A stretch of 64,000 nucleotides of DNA, taken from Pachyseris speciosa. Its lineage: Eukaryota > Cnidaria > Anthozoa > Scleractinia > Pachyseridae. This document shows positions 18,592-27,595 of the stretch, one piece after another. Below the pieces are notes generated by a model. That model searched no databases and was not told the DNA's origin. It was given only the letters and a program-made list of their open reading frames with translations. The stretch spans positions 58,249-122,248 of the forward strand of contig JAEMWC010001619.1 of NCBI GenBank assembly GCA_016490735.1, given 5' to 3'. The position numbers were made by a program, and so were the translations under genes. Within the stretch, counting starts at the first letter, position 1; each line of letters starts with the position of its first letter.

Positions 18592-19437
18592 TCAGTTAGT
18601 CTGCGGAAGGAGAAAGAAAGGATGAGTGGGGTACCAACGCCACATGGTCTCGGGTTGCTCGTCATCGTAACTTAGTGTAAGTGGTGGGGGGTCGTGTTCG
18701 TCAGAGACGTGTTCTTCCAGAATCCAGCGAATAGCGCGACAATCACTACAATCGCTAGGTCGCCAGTGTAACCCCTCCCCGCGGTCGTAGGCTTCATCTT
18801 TCTCCAAGATGCAATAATGGCACAACAGTTTGTCCAATAAGTCGTCGCACCGTCTCTGCCACAACACGCGTTGACGATTGACTTCTTCCAAGGTAGGAAG
18901 GGAATCGTTCAGTGCGTTAGCCAATTTTACGCTCAAGATGCGAGCGCAATGGTTGTGCCACACGTTGCCTGCTCCATAGGAGTGGTCGTCACACGTGTTG
19001 TGTATTTCCCTTACGTTCCACACGTTGGCCGTACCGATGGGATTGTTGACGAACGAGTACAGATCGTGTACTTCGAAGGGCGGTAGGCTCTCATCCTTCT
19101 TCTTCCATTCGTCCAACAACTGAGGGTCGGCGCAGATGGCAATGCTCTGACGTGTGGGAGTGCGCTTGGCTTGCCACTAGCGTTTCAGTAGAGGAAGGAC
19201 CTGGGACGGATGGTGACGGTTTTTCACTTGTTTTGGATCAAAACATAGTCCATGCGAACGTCTGTCTTGGGAGATGAGGGCTTCGTCGCTGGCATCTAGG
19301 TCCGTGGTAGTAGTGGGAAGAAATCGGTGAAGAATGATAAGTCTTCCTTCGGGGTCTGCCATACCCATCTCTCGGACGCTATAACCGCTTTTCAAACGGA
19401 ACCCATGTATCACAACCACTAGGCAAAAGCGAGTCAT
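18592..19437 (-). pseudogene. Second 'DxxGF' RNase-H-like protein, one in-frame TAG
   Basis: Starts at ATG 19437. Motifs: VVVIHGFRLKSG, YSVREMGM, SHGLCFDPKQV, then a TAG at 19177-19179. After it, the same frame continues through AICADPQLLDEWKKKD, VHDLYSFV, CDDHSYGAGNVWHNHCAR and a zinc-like CHYC...CSDC part, to a TAG-free end at 18592. The C-x2-H...H-C block aligns with that of the gene at 17459-17985, showing they are paralogues. It is transcribed leftward from the shared promoter region at 19.4-19.9 kb, followed directly by the SLOG gene. Confidence 0.55.
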
Positions 19438-19499
19438 AGTTACCTGAGATCCTGAGGCTTTACGCTGGAACTGATGTGGACTGCAGTGGGAACTCGCTT

Positions 19500-19790
19500 T
19501 TTGTAGTCTATCCCATGACCAAATAAGGACAGGACGCCGGGCAAGCAAGAACAAGACGCCGGGCAAGCAAGGACAAGACTCAGGCAACAAAGAACAAGAC
19601 GCAGGGCAAGACAGGACAAGACAGTGGCAAGCGACGCCATGGTTAAGCGACCGATGAAACCGACGCCACGCTCATACCAAATAAGGACAAGACGCCGGGC
19701 AAGACAGGACAAGACAGGGGCAAGCGACGCCATGGTTAATCGACCGATGAAACTGACGCCACGCTCTTACTAAATAAGGGCATGAAACAC
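19500..19790. repeat. Tandem GC-rich repeats upstream of divergent promoters
   Basis: AAGACGCCGGGCAAG-type short repeats, plus an approximately 95-bp near-duplicate unit (CAAGCGACGCCATGGTTAA, CGACCGATGAAAC, GACGCCACGCTC) at about 19,628 and 19,721. It lies between oppositely transcribed Polinton genes and may hold regulatory sites. Confidence 0.75.
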
Positions 19791-19794
19791 TGTG

Positions 19795-19852
19795 ATTGGT
19801 CAGATCAACCCACGGTTTATTAACACTGACGTCACGTTTTTTGGGTATAAAA
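19795..19852 (+). promoter_or_regulatory. CCAAT-CRE-TATA promoter for the GRF zinc-finger gene
   Basis: Inverted CCAAT box ATTGG at 19795-19799, a perfect CRE palindrome TGACGTCA at 19827-19834, and TATAAAA at 19846-19852. The start codon of the GRF gene is 62-68 bp downstream of TATA. Spacing is like a classical pol II core promoter, so this gene is probably expressed by host factors, perhaps early. Confidence 0.75.
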
Positions 19853-19913
19853 GAAGGTCGGGATCTCAGCCAAAGCATCACTCGATTTGGGGAGACAAGA
19901 AGAAGACGACACC

Positions 19914-20624
19914 ATGGCTATGAGCGAAGAGAGCAAACGAGAGTTGAACGATGCCCTGTCCGCCTTGTTGGAGGTTGACACTGAACCCTTACCGATTCTG
20001 ACAGAAGACGATGTCCTCCAAGTGTTGCAAGAGGGAGATGTCAGAGAAGAAAAGTGTCCCATGGATGGCAGCACTCTGTACGTTATCAAAAGTACCTTGG
20101 GTCGTGAGAATGGAAGCGTGTGTCTGAAATGTCCCATGGAAGGATGTGTCACGTTCACGACGACTGACAATGTCCAAGTTGTCCTCGAAGGACTCGCCCA
20201 CGCTCATCCCGAGTTGAAAAAAGAGTGGTTTGCCCTAACGTGCCAGTGCGAACGCAGACCCTTCCTGAAATTGAGCCGTTCTGCCAAGAATCCTAACCGA
20301 TTGTACTTGACTTGTGCTAGGAAGCGTGACCAAAACCCTTGCAAATACTTTCAATGGGTGGACTCAGCCCCCTTCTGTCCCAGGCAAGAGGCCGTACCTT
20401 TTAATGGTAGGGATCGGTGGTATACACTGACGAAGGATCAAAGACAGTGGTTGCTCGATCAAGCCAGAATGGACACAAGTGACAGTGACCCTCGAGAAGC
20501 TCGATACAAAGAGTTTCGACGTAATGTAGCGCACAGAATGATTCGAAGGGTGCGAAACGAACCTTACCCTGGTCAACCGAGACCCATACACTCCTTCTCG
20601 CGTAGCCAGCAACTGTTGGAATGA
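19914..20624 (+). CDS. GRF-type zinc-finger protein
   Basis: About 236 residues from ATG 19914; an in-frame upstream ATG at 19887 would add nine. The N-terminal half is acidic. A first zinc-binding block follows (KCPMDGSTLYVI, then CLKCPMEGCVTF). A GRF-type finger then reads CQCERRPFLKLS, NPNRLYLTCARK, NPCKYFQWVDSAPFC, matching the CxC...NPxRxxYxC...CxxFxW pattern. GRF fingers bind single-stranded nucleic acid in DNA repair and transcription proteins. A role in viral DNA replication or repair is likely but inferred. The C-terminus is arginine-rich. The frame is intact and has its own strong promoter. Confidence 0.8.
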   Translation: MAMSEESKRELNDALSALLEVDTEPLPILTEDDVLQVLQEGDVREEKCPMDGSTLYVIKSTLGRENGSVCLKCPMEGCVTFTTTDNVQVVLEGLAHAHPELKKEWFALTCQCERRPFLKLSRSAKNPNRLYLTCARKRDQNPCKYFQWVDSAPFCPRQEAVPFNGRDRWYTLTKDQRQWLLDQARMDTSDSDPREARYKEFRRNVAHRMIRRVRNEPYPGQPRPIHSFSRSQQLLE

Positions 20625-20725
20625 ACGTGTACGGATGCTCACACATACTCCCATATGTGTCCCATTCACACTTCTTGTAAAATAGGTTTTTGAGTTAGCA
20701 TTAAAAAACACCATTTTTTGCCATT

Positions 20726-21010
20726 ATGACTGAGAGTGCATTAATTCGTTTGGAGTGGTAGGTGATTCAACATTTGAGGGGGTGTTTCCGCAATGCCTCC
20801 AGGTTTGTACAGATGCTGGACGAGGTAGATGCTAATAGCATTGATCCTTTTGTCGTCATGACCCACGTCTTTGCCGAGGGGCACCATTGGGGGCGTTACC
20901 TAGTGTTTGCCTGGTGGTTGTGCAACACCTACGGCTACAAAAAGGGGCGTGAGCATTGGGTGAAGTGTAAACGCAGTCACCCTACCTTCAATCGAGGTAT
21001 ACGTGCGTGA
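20726..21010 (+). pseudogene. Bcl-2-like protein (short), in-frame TAG near the start
   Basis: A small helical protein whose core, HVFAEGHHWGRYLVFAWWL, matches the BH1 signature of Bcl-2 family proteins (hydrophobic-x-(D/E)-G-x-x-W-G-R). The preceding helix (LRGCFRNASRFVQML) fits the segment before BH1. A clear BH2 is not seen and the total length, about 95 residues, is short for the family. Viral Bcl-2 proteins block host cell death, and such genes are reported in adintovirus-like viruses. The ATG at 20726 is followed by a TAG at 20759-20761 in the same frame. The end overlaps the integrase start. The TAG makes it probably dead, unless initiation is downstream. Confidence 0.5.
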
Positions 21011-22083
21011 TGGTCCGTAAGAAGAAGAAGAGTGATCGATCGTGGGCCGATAAGTGCAATGATCCCACCCGACCCGGTTCGTTGGGTGGCGTTGAACGTT
21101 TTGCCAAAGCCAATGGTCTGTCTGTGGCCAAAGCAGAACACATCCTGCAAAGTGTGTTGAGTCACACGTTACACAAATCGCGACGACGACGGTTCCCCAC
21201 CTCCCCCACCTTTGTGTTTGGTCCCGACGAGCAGTGGCAGATGGATCTGGTGGATATGCAGAAATTTAAACGTTGGAATGGAGGCCACAAGTATTTGTTG
21301 ACGGTGATCGACGTCTTTTCCAAACGCGCCTGGGCCGAACCTCTCCGCAGCAAGAGCGGACCCGACATGGTGCGAGCCTTGGATCGTCTAGCCCAAACGC
21401 TCTACCCCTTTCAACCACTGCGCGTGCAAACGGACGAGGGGAAGGAGTTTTACAACAAATAGGTGCAGGCTTGGTTTAAAAACAAAGGGTGGCACCATTT
21501 CTCGACCGCGGGAGATGCCAAAGCAGCGGTGGTGGAACGTTGGCACCGAACCCTGAAAGAGAGGATGTATCGGTACTTTACGGCGCACAACACGTTAAAG
21601 TATGTGGACGTCTTGAAAGATCTGATCGACGAGTACAATCGAACGCCTCATCGCAGTCTAGGCATGGCACCCGTGGAGGTGACAGAGCAAAACGCCCCCG
21701 CCCTCTTCGAACGTTTGTATGGGAAATTCTTGAAAAGGGGTAAGGTGCGCAAGATCTTACGCGTGGGGGATCGCGTGCGTCTCAACAAGAAACACAAAGC
21801 TTTTAGCAAGGGGTACTTGCCGGGGTGGACGGAAGAAGTCTTTCAGGTCTTCAGCGTTGACCGTCACCTTCGACCCATTACTTACAAGATACAAGAATGG
21901 GACAACACACCCGTAAAAGGTACCTTTTACGCCCAAGATTTGCAAAAGGTGAACGTGTCGGATGACGATCTGTTCCGCGTGGAAAAAATCCTCAAACGTC
22001 AGAAAGGTCGCATGTTGGTACGCTGGAAAGGGTGGCCGGCCAAGTACGACAGTTGGATCCCAACAACAACTCATAAGAAGTGA
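21007..22083 (+). pseudogene. Polinton integrase with chromodomain, in-frame TAG
   Basis: A retroviral-type DDE integrase that would insert the viral genome. After a lysine-rich start come a zinc-binding-like region, then the catalytic core: WQMDLVDMQKF (first Asp), VQTDEGKEFYN (second Asp), AVVERWHRTLKERM (Glu). A GDRVRLNKK barrel-like segment follows. At the C-terminus is a chromodomain (LFRVEKILKRQ, LVRWKGWPAKYDSWIP), as in Polinton integrases. A TAG at 21460-21462 cuts the core just after the second Asp; homology continues without shift. The ATG overlaps the stop of the upstream gene. Confidence 0.92.
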
Positions 22084-22112
22084 ACGTAGGTAAGTGTGGA
22101 CATCACATCGTC

Positions 22113-23119
22113 ATGACGTCGCACCGTCTCACATTGATCAGCGATCCGACCGACGAGTTTGCTCAAAACACCAACAGTGCCTTCACTTTACGTTTGCAAC
22201 GACCCTTGCGACCCTTGGAAGTTGGGAAGCCTGCTTGCTGAGCGTTTCCTGCCCCAGCGCTTCCAGACACGATTGGAAACTCGTGGGCATCGATCCCGAG
22301 ACGGTCATCTTGAAAAACATCATGTATTACCAACGGATGGACGAGTCTCACACCATCAATGGTGTTTTGTCGATTCGACTGAAAGAAATCATGACCGAGG
22401 ACCACCCTGTGGTGAGCGGTAGACAATTCTGGCAGCGACTGATTGCCCTAGCCACCAGAAAGATCAACGAGATTTGCGTCAACTTCAACGTAGGACGCAA
22501 TGGAAAACGTTTCAGCATTTTTGACTCCCGCTGGAACCCCTATCTGGAGTGGATCAAGGGCGATGAAGTGATTCTACCTCGCCGTTGGTATGCCAATGCT
22601 CTCCTCTTTCACGAATCCATCGTCAAGTTGTTTGGTGTGTTGTCGCAGGATGGTCGATCGATGGGACCTAATGTGAGTTACAATCTACCTCGAGATCCTA
22701 CGCATGATCCGCCTCGTCAGAATGCTCCAACCAAGGGCGAATTTCTAACGAATGATGTCCCCACGTGGAAGTTGGTCGACGGTTACAAGCACTTGAACGA
22801 AGAGTTTGAATGGCACATTTACAATGTCGACGCTTCCTTCGAACGCAAGAAGACGAGTCACTCGCTGTTTGTCTACACGGATCTAGTGGAGAGCAGTTTT
22901 GTGGGCAATCAACAGCATCAGTTGTTGCGAGAGATTTTCCTGGACGATAGCGTGCACGGTCGACGGTTGGTCGAACCGCTACGTCTACAGTGGATGCCGG
23001 TTCGTACGCATAACATCGAGACGGTGGAGGTGCAAATCGCTACGCAGTCGGGGGCGTTAGCCACGTTTGACGCTGGCAAGACCATCGTCACCGTTCTCCT
23101 GAGAAAGAAGACTGCATAA
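22113..23119 (+). pseudogene. Penton (minor capsid) protein, frameshifted
   Basis: The vertex protein of the virion. The start (ATG 22113) gives the Polinton penton opening: ISDPTDEFAQNTNSAF, then LRLQRPLRPLE. That frame stops soon after, and WEACLLSVS (the standard continuation) is in another frame, so there is one frameshift near 22,218. From there it is open for about 300 residues to 23119, including CVNFNVGRNG, WNPYLEWIKGDEV, FVYTDLVESSFVGNQ and LLREIF, fitting a single-jelly-roll protein. It heads the late gene block. Confidence 0.8.
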
Positions 23120-23164
23120 GAAAGAGGAGAAGGGGCGTCTACGAGTCACTCGAAGGTGAAAATC

Positions 23165-23505
23165 ATGCGAGGAGGAGCTTTGACGCGTTACCACACTCCC
23201 GAGCTGTCTCAGGCAGGTGCAGGGTGGAATCCCTACTGCACCCTTCAAACGGGTGATGGATTTGCAGAAGATTTGGTGCAATTGGCCGGACCCACCGTGC
23301 TGCAGGCGGGGAGAGAAGTGTTGAGCAAGATCGATGGTGGCATGAACGTGAGCGATGCCTTACGCACCAGTGGAAGAACATTGACCAACACCTTGAAGAG
23401 AAAGCCCCAGGGATGGGAGCCCGTTTGGCAGGCCGGGCCACCAAGCGAAAGGCCGCCTCAACGTATAAAGGCGTCGTCAAACGCTTCAAAGACATTTTCG
23501 ATTAA
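23165..23505 (+). pseudogene. Basic late protein, frameshifted
   Basis: Starts MRGGALTRYHTPELSQ and has a glycine-rich, then helical part (GPTVLQAGREVLSKIDGG). The homologous tail, with the basic stretch ATKRKAASTYKGVVKRF, is in a different frame after about 23,408 and ends at TAA 23503-23505. Without noticing the shift, one would read a false fusion with the next gene. It resembles adenovirus-like core or cement proteins in composition only; function is not recognised. Confidence 0.5.
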
Positions 23506-23509
23506 AACG

Positions 23510-23740
23510 ATGGTGATTGGAGGATTTCAAAAGACGCTCCGCGCGAACCCTCAACAACCCGCCGTGGGTCGATTCTACTCTCCCTACAAGTGGGGTAAGA
23601 GTGTACCTTTGGAGTGGATGACACCCCCTGCGCCCCGGGTGAAAAGACAACGGGGTGGTTCTTTGAGAGGTCGCACAGCACCTCCACGACGACGACATAA
23701 AAATCCACGACACCGCAGCACTCGTCACAAAACGCGTTGA
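23510..23740 (+). CDS. Small arginine-rich core-like protein
   Basis: ATG 23510, five bases after the stop of the preceding gene; 76 residues. It has a short proline and aromatic part (VGRFYSPYKWGKSV), then KRQRGGSLRGRTAPPRRRHK and more basic residues to the end. Composition suggests DNA condensation inside the virion or nuclear targeting. No family assignment. Confidence 0.55.
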   Translation: MVIGGFQKTLRANPQQPAVGRFYSPYKWGKSVPLEWMTPPAPRVKRQRGGSLRGRTAPPRRRHKNPRHRSTRHKTR

Positions 23741-23759
23741 AGTGACGACCGAAAGCATC

Positions 23760-25143
23760 ATGTCCCTGAATCTCTTCGACCTACCATTGGTCGATTATCG
23801 TTACAGGGCCAAACGGGATGTACCCTACCGACCAGCCTTTACGGGAAGCGATCCCATCACCTTCTCCGTAGCAACCTCTTTTTTAATCACACATCACTAA
23901 TGTAATCCATTACACGTCGTGTGCGTCTGAACCATTCGCACACAGGGTACACTGGCATCGAAGTGGGTAGAGCCATCAGTGATGCCACGGATACGCGCAA
24001 CATGACCATCGTCAACAATTTTGGTCACTCCATCTTCAAACAAATGACTCTGAAACTCAATGGAGCACTGATGACCAAAGACACCAATCAGTACCATCAC
24101 AAAGCCATGCTGGAAACGCTCATCAATCGTTCCAAAGACGGGGATTCTCTGCTGAGACCCCAAGGCTGGATCAACGGTGCGCTCAATGTGCCTGCGCAAA
24201 TAGCCACACCACAAGCTGATACGGACAACATCAGACAAGCAGACGAGAGTGCTGGTTACAAAGTCTTGGAGACCTTAACCAAGATAGTAGCGGGAAAAAG
24301 GTGGCAGACTTTTGTGATCAAACCGCAGTTAGCCGCGTTCCGTAGTGGCAAGGCTTTGGTCCCTGGGGTGGGCATCGAGTTGGAATTGTACCTGAATCCC
24401 AACACGGTGTATCTCTATGGTACACCCAACAAAGGCAATTTGACGGATAAGAAATACCCTACCATCACGCAAGAGGACATCAAAGTCACGCTGATGCTGC
24501 GAAAATACACCTTGAATTCCTCCGTGTTTTTGGAGCTGAAGAGGAAAAGAGATAAGGAGCACAAGATTGTCAAGTACCCATGGTGAGGACCGATTTGCGC
24601 ACGTATGTCATCCCTACCGGCAACACATCGTGGGAAGAAGATAACGTGTTCCTGGGCAGATTACCGGATCGCGTAGTGGTGGCCTTGATGCGAACGAGCA
24701 ATTTCAACGGAGCCATTGACCGCTGCCCGTTTGCTTACGAACGTCTGAACGTCTCCTCCATACGGCAGATTGTGAATGGTGAAGATTACCCCTACAGACC
24801 CTTGGAATTGAGCACCACCGCTGGAAAAAAAGGCAGCACTGACCTACTCGGCTACGATCGTCTCCTCACAGCTCTCAACTCCGAACAAGATGAGCTTCCC
24901 ATCATTCAACCAGAAGACTGGGGCGAGGGCAAATCGTCCACCCTGTTTGTGTTTAATAACGTGCCCAACGACCGTCCCAATGCCAGTGCTCACCGCAACC
25001 CACCACAGACGGGTAACGTGCGCTTAGAGATCAAATTTGCTGAAGCCACCACCACCAACATCACCGTATTGGTGTTGGGCGAGAAAGAAAACGTATTTGA
25101 GATCAATCCTCTGGGTGGAGTCAAATACAACTTGGATCACTGA
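23760..25143 (+). pseudogene. Major capsid protein (double jelly roll), rearranged and frameshifted
   Basis: The shell protein. Part 1 (from ATG 23760) gives LFDLPLVDYRYRAK and FTGSDPITFSVAT, the usual capsid start, then runs into a 48-bp foreign piece and a stop. Part 2 (about 23,921-24,583) has IVNNFGHSIFKQMTLKLNG and AMLETLINRSKDG, typical of Polinton capsids. Part 3 (24,580-25,143), in a third frame, has DNVFLGRLPDRVVVALM, NGEDYPYRPLEL, QPEDWGEGKSSTLF and TGNVRLEIKF. So there is a rearrangement at 23,871-23,918 and a frameshift near 24,583. No intact capsid can be made. Confidence 0.88.
23871..23918 (-). repeat. 48-bp inverted copy of the protease-gene 3' end inside the capsid gene
   Basis: The reverse complement of 25691-25738 with one mismatch. 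It sits exactly where capsid reading breaks, and some capsid codons appear to be missing there. This looks like a templated insertion during break repair, or one end of an aborted inversion. Confidence 0.85.
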
Positions 25144-25145
25144 GA

Positions 25146-25712
25146 ATGGAATTTGTACCACTGAACACCGAAGTGCTCCGTTATTTGAGCATTCACGACC
25201 CACCTCTACGCAGATATTTTCAAGGCGTCTTTTCCGCCGATCAGCTACCCATGAACGTTCAGAAGTCACGTGCACCCCAGGCTTACATCGTCAACACGGA
25301 TCCCATCTCGGAACCGGGACAGCATGAGTTAGGGGTGTGGACTCGAGACAATGTGTGCGAAGTCTTTGACAGTTACGGATTGCCCTTGCATTACTACAAA
25401 GATCCTACACTGCAAGAATGGTTGCGACAGTGGAAATACTTGGTGAACACAAATCAGACCTTGCAAGCCTTGGACAGTCAGACGTGCGGTCATTACGCCT
25501 TGGCCTACCTGAAAGCCAAAGCCCGAGGTGCCTCTTTAAGAGACTTTATGGCTAGATGGGGCCCAGATCTCGTCTCCAATGACGTCCGAGTGGCCAACGA
25601 GTTGAAAGGAACGGTGCAACGAGAACTTTCCGTGGATGGACGACCATACGATGCTCGTCAACAGACCAATTGTAGTCGTCAAGCTTTCATGACGTGTAAT
25701 GGATTACATTAG
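25146..25712 (+). CDS. Adenain-like cysteine protease
   Basis: 188 residues, close to the size of adenovirus protease. The catalytic His is in GQHELGVWTRD, the acidic residue in VFDSYGLPLHYY, the Cys in DSQTCGHYALAYLKAK; this His-Asp-Cys order is that of C5 adenains. It would mature capsid proteins during assembly. The frame is intact. Its last codons (from 25,691) are the sequence that also occurs inverted in the capsid gene, so the C-terminus may not be original. It starts 3 bases after the capsid stop. Confidence 0.9.
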   Translation: MEFVPLNTEVLRYLSIHDPPLRRYFQGVFSADQLPMNVQKSRAPQAYIVNTDPISEPGQHELGVWTRDNVCEVFDSYGLPLHYYKDPTLQEWLRQWKYLVNTNQTLQALDSQTCGHYALAYLKAKARGASLRDFMARWGPDLVSNDVRVANELKGTVQRELSVDGRPYDARQQTNCSRQAFMTCNGLH

Positions 25713-25738
25713 TGATGTGTAATTAAAAAAGAGGTTGC
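25691..25738 (+). repeat. Partner of the 48-bp inverted repeat
   Basis: Covers the last codons and stop of the protease gene and the start of the following spacer. Paired in inverted orientation with 23871-23918, 1.8 kb away. Confidence 0.85.
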
Positions 25739-25769
25739 AACCACCGTTTGTATTCATTTTCTCTGTGTG

Positions 25770-26066
25770 ATGAACACCCGTCACAGTGAACGTCAGGTCT
25801 TCCTGGCCTTGGCCAGGTTAGAAGCGGATTATTACGCTCTTTTTCCTGAAGACTATTACCAAACCATCGTCGGTGAATCTCAGTGGGATGGGTTTCATCT
25901 TCAACAGTTGCGTGAATTGGCTGCCAAACGGGCTTGGAATGACATGCTGCATTACATTCACTATGGATTGGACACGGCCCTCCGAGAGGCCGTTCAAGAC
26001 GCTATTCAGCAAGCTAGCCATCGTCTCTACCAAAAAATGTTTTTTTCCCCCAACAACATAAGGTAA
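25770..26066 (+). CDS. Small helical late protein, unknown
   Basis: 98-99 residues (ATG pair at 25767 and 25770), mostly helical (LARLEADYYALFPEDYY, AVQDAIQQASHRLYQKMF), acidic to neutral. No motif that I recognise. It lies between protease and a basic protein in the late block, same strand, short spacers, so probably a virion or assembly protein. Confidence 0.5.
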   Translation: MNTRHSERQVFLALARLEADYYALFPEDYYQTIVGESQWDGFHLQQLRELAAKRAWNDMLHYIHYGLDTALREAVQDAIQQASHRLYQKMFFSPNNIR

Positions 26067-26078
26067 AACTCGGTTCAC

Positions 26079-26321
26079 ATGTCATCAGTCATGTTCAAGA
26101 CAGTGAAGAGAAGATCGCGCAAGCGAGCTGTCAAACGAAAGCAAAGAGGGGGTGCTTTGTACAGGCGAACCAAACCCTGTACGATTGACAAAATCGCTCA
26201 AGTGGCCAGTATGTTTTTGTCCGGACCCGCCCCTTCCTTCGGTTCGCTTGGCCTCTTACTGGGCAAGCAAGCCTTCAAAGGCATAAAAGACAATGTGCAA
26301 TATTACCGGGGCAAACGATGA
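26079..26321 (+). CDS. Basic protein with hydrophobic glycine-rich tail
   Basis: 80 residues. It opens with dense Lys/Arg (VKRRSRKRAVKRKQRGGAL), then AQVASMFLSGPAPSFGSL and a hydrophobic helix. The KRQRGG-like block followed by a small-residue segment recalls adenovirus pX or minor membrane-active peptides and is shared with the gene at 27027. It overlaps the ATPase start by four bases. Confidence 0.5.
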   Translation: MSSVMFKTVKRRSRKRAVKRKQRGGALYRRTKPCTIDKIAQVASMFLSGPAPSFGSLGLLLGKQAFKGIKDNVQYYRGKR

Positions 26322-26986
26322 TTCGACAACCGAGCAGCGTCATCGTGGCCGGACCTTCGGGCTCTGGTAAATCCACATTGGTGGATCGATGGTTACGTCA
26401 CCCCACCATCTTTGCCACCAAACCCAAACGTATCGTGTATGCTTACGATCGTTGGCAACCTCGCTTTGACGTCTTACAGAAAAAACACGGGATTCGATTC
26501 TACAAAGGCATTCCCGATCCCGCTTTACTGACCAAATGGTTTGGGGTCACTGGAGGTGGTGTATTGGTCTTGGATGATCTCAAGACCGAAGGAGGGGCCG
26601 ACAAGCGCGTGCTGGATTTGTTCACCAAAGATTCGCATCACCGCAACATCACCGTTCTCTACTTGACACAAGATCTGTTTCCTCCTGGCAAGTTTTCCAA
26701 GACCATCAATCGCAATGCACAGTATCTGGTGGTCTTCACGAACCCTCGCGATAAGACTGGACTGCACACCGTGTTGTTACAAGCCTTCCCCGACCAGTGG
26801 AAAAAACTGTTGGAGTTATTCAACCGAGTGACGGCTCGCCCCTTTGGCTATTTGATGTTGGATTTGCATCCCGCCTCAGACGATCGGTACAGGCTTTGGA
26901 GTCACTTAAGTAAGGAAGAAGGGATGCCTCGCGTACACACTCTCTCCCGCCATGCCCCCAAGCGGAGAGTAACACGGAGGAAATAA
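26318..26986 (+). CDS. FtsK/HerA-type genome packaging ATPase
   Basis: 222 residues, intact. Walker A is VIVAGPSGSGKSTLVDRWL (residues about 8-26), Walker B GGGVLVLDDLKTEGG (about 78-92). After it comes HHRNITVLYLTQDLFPPGK, with the polar sensor-like TQD typical of A32-like packaging ATPases. It pumps viral DNA into the capsid. A basic tail (RHAPKRRVTRRK) ends the protein. ATG overlaps the previous stop region. Confidence 0.93.
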   Translation: MIRQPSSVIVAGPSGSGKSTLVDRWLRHPTIFATKPKRIVYAYDRWQPRFDVLQKKHGIRFYKGIPDPALLTKWFGVTGGGVLVLDDLKTEGGADKRVLDLFTKDSHHRNITVLYLTQDLFPPGKFSKTINRNAQYLVVFTNPRDKTGLHTVLLQAFPDQWKKLLELFNRVTARPFGYLMLDLHPASDDRYRLWSHLSKEEGMPRVHTLSRHAPKRRVTRRK

Positions 26987-27026
26987 AAAACTGGAACCCA
27001 GCACCGTCTTTTCATTCGTCCTTGTC

Positions 27027-27233
27027 ATGGTGAAACGTACCAAGCGCCGGAAGAACACGCGCCAAGTGAGGCGGCGAAAGCGTCAAAAAGGAGGAGTCAT
27101 TCCCCTAGCAGCTCTAGTCCCAGCTCTGGTAGCAGCCGGCAAAGCGGTAGCCACGGGGGGTATTGCCGCCGGTGCCAGTTGGGGCGTGAAGGAGGCTCTC
27201 GACAAAATCGACCGCAAGCGAAGGACTACTTAA
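27027..27233 (+). CDS. Adenovirus pX/mu-like small core peptide
   Basis: 68 residues. A strongly basic N-terminus (KRTKRRKNTRQVRRRKRQ), then KGGVIPLAALVPALVAAGKA and an alanine/glycine helix ending SWGVKEAL. The KRQ-GG-hydrophobic pattern recurs in adintovirus and Polinton small proteins likened to pX. Likely DNA-bound or membrane-active virion component. Confidence 0.6.
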   Translation: MVKRTKRRKNTRQVRRRKRQKGGVIPLAALVPALVAAGKAVATGGIAAGASWGVKEALDKIDRKRRTT

Positions 27234-27238
27234 ATGCC

Positions 27239-27595
27239 ATGTCACTGGAGAAAGACCATTTCGACATCATGGGCGAACGCATCAAACGACAAGCACCCTT
27301 CTTACGGTCGGTGTTGAACGAGGGCAGCGCAGCTGCTCGTCGACACATGTTCCGCATGGCCAACAAAGATCAAATCAATGCCATTAGCGAACTCATACTC
27401 AACACGCTCAAAGGCAACGTACCTGTGTCTAAAATTACCCGTCATGGTCTGGCTCCACACGCCAACCTACTACGTCAACTGGGGCGTCGTCGCGCATCCC
27501 TTATGAGTCGACGCAAGTTGCTGATGAATCAGTCTGGCGGTGACTTTTGGCCGCATCTCCATCGCTGTTATCGAAGAGTCTGTGGACACTGGTAA
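27239..27595 (+). CDS. Conserved Polinton late protein (LKGN ... GG pattern)
   Basis: ATG 27239, 118 residues. Blocks: MGERIKRQAPFLRSVL, KDQINAISELILNTLKGNV, and ASLMSRRKLLMNQSGGDFW. I know this layout (a helical domain with LxGN, then a basic stretch and GG-F/W) from many cnidarian Polinton proteins; its function is not established. The stop overlaps the next ATG (TAATG). Confidence 0.6.
   Translation: MSLEKDHFDIMGERIKRQAPFLRSVLNEGSAAARRHMFRMANKDQINAISELILNTLKGNVPVSKITRHGLAPHANLLRQLGRRRASLMSRRKLLMNQSGGDFWPHLHRCYRRVCGHW

Noticed and set aside
19440..19881. Minus-strand frames with repeated SCLARRPVL peptides
   Set aside because: They arise from the tandem GC-rich repeat in the intergenic promoter region.
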